Position numbers and translations under genes: made by a program. 64,000 bases of DNA. Origin: Cladorrhinum sp. PSN259 (lineage: Eukaryota > Ascomycota > Sordariomycetes > Sordariales > Podosporaceae). The stretch covers positions 186,001-250,000 of the forward strand of contig MU867067.1 of the NCBI GenBank assembly GCA_033725935.1, written 5' to 3'. Within the stretch, counting starts at the first letter, position 1, and every line of letters starts with the position of its first letter. Of the stretch, positions 54,999 to 64,000 are shown piece after piece. The notes under the pieces are model-generated. The model worked only from the letters and a program-made list of their open reading frames with translations. It was not told the origin of the DNA and did no database searches.

Positions 54999-57900
54999 TT
55001 TGTCGTAGCTGCAGAGCACGGGCATCAAAGCTGGTGCAACATATCCCTTGGTACAACACCGCCGAGGTTTAAAGAGTGACTGAAAGTGAGACTTCTCCCG
55101 ATCGACTGGGTCAGACAGACGGATCGGCGGCCGATGTTTCGACGGATGTGCTGCTGATCTCCAACGTCGGACTCGATGGTCTCGAACCCCCAGGTAATAT
55201 ATCGTGGGCGGCCGCAGGTTGCAGCAGTTGACGTGGGGTGGCGGCGATTTGCTGGTTCACCCAATATGGACGTCCGGGTAAATATAAAGTGATGTTAATG
55301 CCGTCGCCAGGTTGGGAAGGAGGGCAGTCTGTCTCGTCCTTTCAGAGACTTTGTCTGCCACGCACCACGTCAACCTTTTGAGTCTTGACACTTTCTCAAG
55401 GATGTCTGACGACAGATGACCAGATGTGTTGGAAGATTTATGAGAGCCCAAGAGAGGAGTGGGTTGAATAAAATAGAAACAACGAGCGGCACAGTGGGCG
55501 AGACGGGCGAGAACACTCGATCGGTCTTGGGGTGCAGGCCAGTGCTGTGCACGATGCTACGCTAAGCTCTGGGCAATCGGTGCGTCCGGGGACCCTGGAC
55601 ATGAGAAGAGTGCCAAAGTGATCAAGAAAGGGAACATGGGAACCAGCGTCGACCAACGGTGAAAGGGTGCATGGGCTGAGCCTCGCCCAAAATGCTTCTA
55701 TTGATCGGTCTTTTCCTCTTTGGCTGGATTGGATAACGCCCCCAACCCTTGGCGAGCCAATACTTACTCGGTTGACAGATGACGTTCTTTCTTTTAAAAA
55801 ATGCTTTGACAGATGCCAGGCTGTCACCGAAACAAAACAACTGCAAGTGTAGGAATGGCCGGGGCACGGTGTGTTCGAGACCTCTTGCGGCACCGTTCGA
55901 GAAAACGATCGGACGGGTGGCCGCATGCAATGGCCTTTGGGACCTGACAAGTAATCCAAACAATGGATGAAATCTCAACTTTGAGATGAAATATTGGGCA
56001 AGGTAATCAAAAATTACAGCGGCCCGGACGCCGCGCGACGCAGGTACACATTGCTTCTGGCGGCTTGATATGAGACATACGGTAACTTGTGGTTCTATCG
56101 ATTTGACCCAATTAGCAACAGCCTCTTTAAGGGAAACAGCTCGAATGTCCAAGATGCAAGAGGCTCTGGACTATCGAATTCGGCGCCCGTTGCCGAGATG
56201 TGTGCAAACAAGTCCCAGAGCTCAGAGCCCAGAGGATAAAAATCTCCGTGTACGCGAAATTTGACTGATACCATCGGGAGCAACCCTAACGCGTTTGCAC
56301 TGGCCAGGTGTGATTCGATGCGTAGACAAATGCATGAACCGATTGGTTGATGGCAAGTCTCTATCCGGGACAGATGCTTAAGAATGATACACGTGTATTT
56401 GAAAAGTTCATGGTGGAAATATACACAAAAACGCCGTTGGAGTTTTCGCTTCTGCTGGATCCAACAACATGGCGGCGGCGTCGGCCATTGAAATTGACAA
56501 GAGACGTCGGCGGTTTTGTGTGGTTGGAGAACTGTGGACTCCAACAAAGATGATCAGGGGACCATGGAAGCAGCCGGATCGACGACGGACTCTCGGGCAC
56601 TGGGGTGGTGGGTTCAGGCCCGGCAGCCTGGGGTTAGCGCTGATGTGATTGCAACCCAATCATTGGCTGCCCACCGCATATATTGGCCCACTGTGGAGAA
56701 TTGAATCTCTTCAATTGGTCAGATTCAATTTCTTCAAATGAGATCCCTTCTTCTCCAGCTTTGGTTGTCGATGGAGGTCTGGATTGCTTTTTAAAATTTT
56801 AAAGTTAACAGAGAGCACAGCTGATGGACCTTCAATATCGTAGCTCCACTTGAGACATTGTTGTTGAGCAAAGTTGCACCACATTCGCGCATGCTCCTAC
56901 CCGACTTACACAGAAACAGTGCAACCGTTCCATCATCCACCGTCTCCTCCGCTCGACGCCCGAAGCTTACCGACGCCGCTTACTTCAGCTCTTATGTAGT
57001 ATGGATGGTAGCGTGCAGGATTTCACGACGATGGAAGGTGTTGGCTCAGCCCATCAGCAAGAAATCATTCCTTACGACACCAATTATCAAGCAGGCATTG
57101 ATTCCCTTTCTGAAAAGAATCATCCGCCTTGGTTCACTGGTTAAAGGCAGCCAGAAGCCTCGACATCTCATCTCAATGTGGCCGCCCTCAGCGCCTCTCA
57201 CTGACCTATAACATCATTTCTTATCTCACCTCTTACTACTCTGCACATACTCTCTCATTTCGCATCCCGTTGTTCAGCTCAGCCATCTGAACTCGGGGAA
57301 CCCAACGGTTGGGTTGCGTTGGTGATCTGACAGCATCACTCTCTTTTTTCCTCCTCCCCTTCTGCCTGCAAGTCTACCTCGTACTCACAGCAACCACCGC
57401 ACACTGCGGGCCAGCCTTCTACCAAAACAATCATCTATCGACTCTCGGCAGTGCTGACAGCATCATGCATGTTACCACCTTCCAACTCTGGATAGAAGCC
57501 AGAATGGCCTACTGGGTGAGCTACTGCGCAAGGGACTTACAAACTGCATTAGCCTTACGGGTAGCTGCTGTGTAATCGTCCACACACAGAGAACGTCGCA
57601 CGTAAAGTACCTGCATTACATACACCATTGAACATTTGTTGTGAATTCTCGACGCACTGTACCGTACGCGCACAGAACTGTCCGTCGTGCCTTTCGCCTG
57701 CGTTCTTCCACCTGAAGGTGGCTGCTGTTGGACTATGGGATCCTTTTTGTGTGCCTGTGCCTGTGCCGCCGCCTCAAGGTTGCGCTGGACGGCGAACCGG
57801 CGAACGAACGGTGGACCCCAACGGACGAAAGAAGCATTGCGTACATACACAGGCGGATGGAATGGTGGGTAAGGTAGGTCATGTATCCGTAGGTGGTCCT

Positions 57901-59603
57901 GCAGGCTCACCAGGCAGGCCGGAGAGCTTACTGAGAAGCTGAACAACCATCCTTCGAGGATCGAACCGAACTTGAAGGAAGATAATCGCCCCCAAAATGC
58001 TTCTCCGCATATCGGGAAGAGAAATGAGGTGATCTATTTCAAGGCAGATTGCTGGAAAGACTTTGATCGGATCTGACTACGTCGGGATTAGGAGAAACTT
58101 GGATCTCTTAGTCATTCTCCCCGACACTTCATCTCGAAATCAAAGGTTTGTTGTGTGCTCGGATTCTAGACTCCGTAGAAACAAAGGATCAGAGAGCCGA
58201 AGAGAACCGACACGGTACGGTCAGAGAGCTTTTCTCTCTCTCGCTCTCTCTCGCTCTCTCTCTTATCTGACGAGAGTGGCTAAGCCTGTTTGTTGGCCGT
58301 AAATATGCCCGTATTTGTCTGCCTCGTGACTTGTGGGCTACAGATCAATAAGGTAATTGCGGGATTTCAACGGTGAGGGAATATGTCCATTTTGGGAGAG
58401 ATAAACAGGACCTGAAGATGCGGTGTATCGCCAAAAATATGCCAAAGTATTGTGAGGCAAAGATCAAAGGTCAAGGCAATTCGGGTAGTTCGAGGTTCAC
58501 TTCGAAGCGGCGGCCTGCCTCTACGAACAATTTGAGTCTGAAGGAAGATTGCTCTCAACCATGCTACAATCTGAGGATAGGCACTAAATGTGTGCTATTG
58601 CAGTATTCTCTCTTCTTGTTTTGTGGCTTAGGCATGACACGAATACCGTCAATCGTGGGTTTCGGAAGCGGAAGGACGGATACCAAGGAATGTAAACAAG
58701 GCCCCTGAGCCCAACAGAACCACAACGATACCAGCCAGGATCACAGCCACGGAGAAGAAGGGGGGAAAATAGAAGACTCATAAAACGTAAAATATTGTGT
58801 AAAAACACACTGTACACTATATAGCTTGTCTACATGAGCATCATCTCTCTGGGACACCCCTTTTCCTACCTACTTCCTTCTGACTTATCCCCCGTTCCAT
58901 GCTTCTTCCACCACCCTTCTTGCTCTTGTAATAACCACCAGAAAACCAAAAATGTGTTTCACTCATTCAAGAGCCACATACATGGAACAAACAACAGCTC
59001 AAAAAAACAAATATTGGCGCGGCCTATCGTATCCCCCCCCCCCAATTCAACTCGGTTGTATATAAATCCAGGCGTGTTTCACCATGAAAACTACTAAAAT
59101 CAGGCAAAACTAAACAGCAAACGTGTATACCTATGAGAGCAGATTAATGTGGAATTTACATCCCAATAGATCTGTTTTTCTTACATCCAGTGTTCATCAG
59201 GTTATTAGAATCTCCTTCTTCTTCTTTTCTCCTAATCTAGATAGTTGCTCAAATAGACACTCTTCTCAAGACAACTCCTATTCCACAAGATTTCCCCTCC
59301 ACAGTACAGCAAATGTTCACATAATGACTTCTTCATCCGCCTCCAAATACACACACACACAAACACACACACAAACACACACATACAGACACAAATACAG
59401 ATAGAACTGATCGTTTCAAACTTCTTAATAAAATTTACCTTTTCTCTGCTTCACAAGAAAAGAAAATAGTTTAGTATTTCACAAGTCCTAAAATTCTTCT
59501 CTACTTAACTCAGCCAATCCGAACCTAATTTTTTTTTACCCCAAAAAAGTACACGCCAGTCGAGTATAGCTTTTTTTTCTTCTTTCAATCTAATATCCCG
59601 AGG

Positions 59604-59635
<32 letters not shown>

Positions 59636-60336
59636 GTACTATGGGTTGTGGATTTTGAGAACAGAAAATAAAGCAGGTATGAAAAAACGGGCCTCATCCA
59701 AACTCTAGATACCTCTTCCATGGTAAATCTATGAATGGTTGAGCCGTGTGGGCTTGAGAGATGATTTGTGTATAATCAAGTGGATGGTAAACTCGACCTG
59801 GAAGAAGAATGGGACGATTTACAGAATACAAAGTAAACACATGTGACCGAATACCCGATAGATGAGGAGGAATAATATAGCACTGTAACTTGAACAGACA
59901 TGTAGTTACCAAAAGTCCTCGCAAAGGTTTTATAATTTCCAAGATTCGGCCATAACGAAGAATGCCTCTTTCACACATCATGTACTCTAGCAACCAGCAA
60001 AGACCGAAGGGGTTCCTGTATCGCCCCGTATTTTTGGGTATCTGCGGCGCCAGGTTTGAGTCTTGAATTCATCATTGTAGAAAACCAGCAAACTCATTTT
60101 GAAGAAACGCCCACTACCCGCGAGTTCACCATTTTGATAGGACTTGCCCCGGTTTTTGATGATTTTTTGCTCGTGACGAAGCATTACTCTGGCAGCGTTG
60201 TATTTGACTAGCTCATGTTGTATTTGGGCTAGGCAAATCGCTGAACCGTTAAAAGCAGACCTTTCCCCTTAGAAGACCGCCTGAGAAGATGCCCCAAAAC
60301 ACGTAAAGAAATGCCCCCATCGTGAAAGTCCGTAAT
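54999..60336. other. 5.3 kb intergenic region
   Basis: No supportable gene. The first 4 kb has balanced composition and many short overlapping open frames on both strands, none with a recognisable domain or codon pattern like neighbouring genes. From 58800 it is AT-rich with an AC-rich tract near 59348-59386, a TA array and poly-T runs. Confidence 0.55.
59611..59635. repeat. TA dinucleotide microsatellite, 12 copies
   Basis: Twelve TA units plus one T are read directly, in the non-coding stretch between the GPI protein gene and eL32. Confidence 0.95.
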
Positions 60337-61177
60337 TTAGACCTCGGTGGTGACCTTGGCCTTGGCGTTGGTGACCTTGACGCTTAATTGCTTCGCTCTG
60401 GCAATGATCTCGATGCGCTTTCTAGACGAGACGTTGTGGGCGATCCTATTGAGATAAGAGTGTCAGTTTGAGTTGTAGATTCGAGATGCTTGCCACATCG
60501 GCAACTTTGAAAAGGGAATACGCACTCGGCAGCGTGAGTCTTGTTGTGCATAAGGAGGAGCTCGACGTCACGGACGTTGCTGACGAGGAAAGCCTTGTGG
60601 CCGGAGGGGATCATGTGCTTGGTCTTCTTGTTGGAGCCATAGCCGATCTAAAACGAGAGTAGTTTGGTTAGTCTCCTGTCCCCATCTTCACTTTCCACTG
60701 GTCGTTCTAGAAATCCACCAATCCCTTATCACTGCCGGTGTAGGTCCCAGTCTGCTGCCCCAGCTAGAGCAGCAGCAGCAGCAGACCTTTCCCGTTCCAT
60801 AACTCCCAACAACCACCAGGATATATAAAAAAGGGCCACGTACCGAGGGCATAGCAAGATTGCTCTTGAAGCGTCTGCGGACACGGTTATCGATACCCTT
60901 GGGCTTGCGCCATGCAGAGGCGACACGCATGAAGCGGTCGCTCTGGTGGCGCATGAAGATCTTCGTGCCTGTATATTCAAAACCATCTCGTCAACTTTAC
61001 TACTCTTATCAAATGATCCACCGAGAGAATCTGGGTGTGAATGGTGTTTCTCTGTGTTGTCCCGTCGGGCGAGGATGTATGATTGTTTCTCGGGGCGTGT
61101 AATCGGTGGAATGAATTTGAGGATTCTCGGTACATACGCTTCTTCACGATCGGGACATGCTTCTTGGCGGCAACCAT
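60337..61177 (-). CDS. rpl32: 60S ribosomal protein eL32
   Basis: Four coding exons on the minus strand: 61177-61138, 60968-60844, 60647-60526 and 60445-60337, giving 131 residues, the normal size. Introns are 169, 196 and 80 nt. Reading in order: MVAAKKHVPIVKKR, TKIFMRHQSDRFMRVASAWR, KPKGIDNRVRRRFKSNLAMPS, IGYGSNKKTKHMIPSGHKAF, LVSNVRDVELLLMHNKTHAAE, IAHNVSSRKRIEIIARAKQL and a variable tail. This matches eL32 throughout. The first codon follows directly on a 5'UTR intron. The introns are longer than elsewhere in the window, as is common for fungal ribosomal protein genes; I looked for box C/D snoRNA motifs in them and found none convincing. Confidence 0.97.
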
Positions 61178-61245
61178 CTTTTAAAATTTCGTTAGATTCT
61201 CCTTGGATAATTGATTCGATTGCAGAGGGCCCTGCGAGTACATAC
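61178..61245 (-). other. 5'UTR intron of the eL32 gene
   Basis: Donor AAG|GTATGT at 61245, branch ATCTAAC and acceptor AAAAG immediately before the ATG form a 68-nt intron whose last base touches the start codon. Inferred from splice signals only. Confidence 0.75.
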
Positions 61246-61803
61246 CTTGACGGTGTTGTTGTCGTTTGACGGTTGAAGGGTTTGGCGACGTCAATATCGG
61301 GACCTACCTTGGGGAGAAAAATCGAGAAATTGGTTGAGCTGGTGGGCTTAGGGCTGCGGAATTTCGAAAATTGTTAAGCGGGGTGGTCTGTGCACCAATG
61401 AATGTGGCAGTCTTGGCCTTGGCATTTCTAGTGTGGAGGGGTCCGTTATCGATAAGAAGTTTTGGCTGGAATCACGGTCTCAATGCATGATGATGATGGA
61501 AATGCAATGTCGAAATGCGGAATGCTGCTTTTAAATTCATCATATTGTGATCATGCTTTGAAAGGTCAAACTGTTTACACGCACTCCGTGACTTTTGAGC
61601 AAAAGGGCTTGAGATATTTCTCATCCCTGATCCCGTTGATAATCATCTATGGACGCTGAGTTCGCAGTCATGGCATATTACGCTTTCCCCATAGTATCCA
61701 GAGCAGCATCAGTGGGAAACCGTATCGGCCCCGCAGCGAGTAAAGAAAACCGATATCTACCTCAATGCTTGTTGGTTAAGAAATTCGTTCACAGCTTCGT
61801 CTT

Positions 61804-63296
61804 TTATTGAGCGGTGCACTGTTGCACACCCTCGCCCTCCTCATCATCATCCTCCCAATCACCGGCATATCTCGGGTCACCTTGGTGAGCTCCCATCTGA
61901 AAATCAACATTAGCAAACTTCCTGCACAATGGGTGACAACACAACTTACCTGCTCAATGTCCGCATCATCCTCGTATTCGACCTCATCGACCTCTGACGA
62001 CTCGATAGGGGCCGCGGCACCAGGAAGAAGCTTCTGAAGAGCCTCGTACTGCTTGTCATCATTCAACCAACCATCCTCGGGGAACTCGATCTTGACAATC
62101 AAGTACAAGTCACCCTTCGAATCACCTCGCTTGACGGGCATACCCTCGTTGGGAACCTTGAGGACTTGGCCAGGGCGAAGAATCTTGCCACGGGGGTGCT
62201 CAATCTCGATTCCTCTGCCGTCGAGGTGCTTCAGGACAACGCGCTTGAAACCACCAAGGGCCTCAGCCAAGGTGACCTTGAGGTCGGTCGACAAGTCGTG
62301 GCCAATGCGAGTGAAGACATCGTGAGGCTCCTCAACAATGTGGAAGATGAGATCACCAGGGGTGGTGTCGGGAAGCTGGTCCGCCTCGCCCTCCAGGACG
62401 ATTCTCTCTCCCTGCATGGAACCGCGGGGGATGTAGATCTCCAGAGCCTTGTTCTCCTTGACTGTCCGTTTGCCCTTGCACTTCTTGCAGCGATCCTTCT
62501 CCTTGACAAAATTGCCAGAGCCCTGGCAGTGGTCGCAAACAACGCGCTCCCTGTGTCTAATAGGCCCCATCTGGCGGATGACATCGACGACACCGTGGCC
62601 GCCACACTGATCACACTTGTTAGGCTTGACCTTCTCTTTGGCACCGCTGCCGCTGCAAGTACCGCACACAACCTGCTTCTCGGCGGCAAACTTGACTGTC
62701 TTGCCCTTGTACAGATCCTCGAGACTAGCCTTGTAGGGCTGCTCCTCGTCTGGGCTCCGTCTCGCCCTCCGGGGCATACCGCCCATGCCAGGCATTCCAC
62801 CCATTCCAGGCATTCCACCCATTCCACCCATGCCGCCGCCGAACATCTGGGAAAGTATATCGTCCAGGTTTACGCCGGGGCCACCGGGACCGCCGCCTCT
62901 GGATGGGTCGAAGGCAGCCATGCCGTGGGTATCGTAGAGGTGGCGCTTCTCGTCATCGCGAAGGATCTCGTATGCTTGTGTGATGGCCTTGAATTTGGCT
63001 TCTGATTCGGCACGAATGTCTTCCGGGACCTTGTCGGGATGATGTTGCAGCGCCAACTAAACACATCTATTGTAAGCACTTGAACCGACAGCAGATGTGG
63101 TAGACTTGGGATTGCACGAAACATACCTTGCGATAAGCCTTCTTGATATCATTTGGGCTGGCTGACTTGTCTATGCCGAGAAGGGCTATCATGAGGAAAA
63201 AGGCAAGGTTAGTATGACAGCGTACCGGGGCGGTCACAGAGGCAGTAGCAGGCGTCGCTTACCGTAGAGATCGACATCCTCCTCTGAGCTGGCCAT
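61804..63296 (-). CDS. xdj1: Type I DnaJ/Hsp40 co-chaperone, Xdj1-like, farnesylated
   Basis: Four exons: 63296-63263, 63185-63127, 63056-61950 and 61896-61804, giving 430 residues. The J domain (DVDLYALLGIDKSAS...HHPDK) is split by two introns, the second just before the HPD that stimulates Hsp70 ATPase. A GGM-rich Gly/Met linker (GGMGGMPGMGGMPGMGGM) follows, then a zinc-finger region with CGTCSGSG, CDQCGGHG, CDHCQGSG and a fourth degenerate CKKCKGKR, and the substrate-binding C-terminal domains. The last exon supplies an acidic tail and CTAQ, a CaaX box ending in Gln, as expected for farnesylation. The opening resembles Xdj1 rather than Ydj1/Mas5, which begins differently. It likely acts at membranes with Hsp70 in protein import and folding. 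Confidence 0.9.
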
Positions 63297-64000
63297 GACT
63301 GCGGAATTCCTAGTGAGTAGAAAGAACCGGGAAAATAGATCTAGCAGCGTAATACGGAACTTGGAAAACTCTGGATGAGAATGCAATTTCCAAAATTGTG
63401 GTTGTTGGGGCAGATTGGTGAAGAAGATGTCGATGGGGGAGAAGTAAGGAAGGCTTGGGTACGTGGTACTGAAAATTTAGCCCGTCACGAAGGCGCCCCG
63501 CGTTCCTTGCCGCAAAAAAAAGGGTACTAAGATTCTGGGGCAAGAAGAAGAGAGCCACTGTAGAAGAGAGTGATTTGCATCAAAAAGATCAAGGTTTTTC
63601 TTGGATTTCTCTTGCTGCCACAGAAGTCTAAGAAACAATTCATTCTTGTGCTGAAACAAGCCATACGAGTTTAATCTTGTTCCTCTTGTTCCAGCGAGAA
63701 GCCACAGTGGCCAGGCAACAAATGATTTGCGACAACTCTCTAACACAGCAGAGTCAAGTCTTCAGGGAAAAAGAGGAATGTATTTTGAATGGAGAAAATG
63801 ACGCTCTCAAGTTCGTCCGTTTCATCTGTATCTGTTCATGCTCCTATCCATAATTTCATGGTTCACTTTCTTTGCAATGTCGATACATTCGTTTTGCGAC
63901 TGACAGGTTGCATCATGGTCCGCTAAGAAAGCAGGTGGAACAACCTGATTCAAAAAACTAGAATACTGTATTGCGAATGGGACATTGACAAAAGGAAAGA
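63297..64000. promoter_or_regulatory. Region upstream of the Xdj1-like gene
   Basis: The promoter and 5'UTR of the DnaJ gene are expected in the first few hundred bases. Open frames at 63310-63746 on the minus strand overlap each other and show no domain. Nothing else is supported. Confidence 0.5.

Noticed and set aside
57945..57980. A tRNA-like T-arm (GGTTCGATCC) on the minus strand
   Set aside because: No acceptor, D or anticodon stems could be folded around it.
60648..61137. snoRNA genes in the eL32 introns
   Set aside because: The introns are long enough, but no paired box C and box D motifs with terminal stems were seen.
62166..63005. A 279-codon plus-strand frame across the DnaJ gene
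   Set aside because: It is antisense to the certain J-protein exon and has no motif.

Overview
The window is nuclear DNA of a filamentous ascomycete (Pezizomycotina; the protein flavours fit Leotiomycetes or Sordariomycetes, but I cannot place it further). Evidence: short spliceosomal introns, mostly 50-200 nt, with GTAAGT/GTATGT-type donors, CTAAC/CTGAC branch sites and YAG acceptors; an intron-containing nuclear tRNA; and fungal-type orthologues (WSC protein, peroxisomal NADH pyrophosphatase, Nto1/BRPF-like protein, Xdj1-like J-protein). Genes sit as islands between long non-coding stretches rich in homopolymers and microsatellites.

Layout, left to right: 3' part of a leucine-rich-repeat protein gene (+, cut by the window edge); 4.2 kb without a convincing gene; Nto1/BRPF-like EPL1-PHD-ePHD protein (+, 3 exons); 5.5 kb non-coding; protein phosphatase 1 catalytic subunit (+, 4 coding exons and a likely 5'UTR intron); 3.2 kb non-coding; selenoprotein-W-like Rdx protein in its cysteine form (-); heterotrimeric G-protein gamma subunit (-), divergent from eIF3a (+); 4 kb non-coding; secreted two-WSC-domain protein (+); intron-containing tRNA-His (-); RPB6 (-) divergent from TFIIIA (+); an acidic hypothetical protein (-) with a tandemly duplicated 3' end; NADH pyrophosphatase NPY1/NUDT12 (-); COG1 (+); enoyl-CoA isomerase-like protein (-); MCT-like MFS transporter (+); PQ-loop vacuolar transporter (-); cullin 4 (+); GPI-anchored cysteine-rich protein (-); 5.3 kb non-coding; ribosomal protein eL32 (-); Xdj1-type DnaJ protein (-).

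Most genes are housekeeping and unrelated in pathway. The clearest functional pairing is RPB6 and TFIIIA, which face away from each other across about 410 bp and both serve RNA polymerase III. Two proteins about 4 kb apart carry PTS1-like C-termini (SKM on the NADH pyrophosphatase, HKL on the enoyl-CoA isomerase-like protein), suggesting peroxisomal roles for both.

I saw no transposon with intact coding capacity, no CRISPR array, no secondary-metabolite cluster and no clear new multigene system. The more unusual signals are local: a 216-bp tandem duplication with an expanded hexamer inside an acidic protein's 3' end, alternative starts that could add a mitochondrial presequence to a PTS1 enzyme, an open retained-intron reading frame that would remove a farnesylation signal, a start codon standing alone in its exon, and a WSC protein with repeated cysteine-rich C-terminal modules and no membrane anchor.
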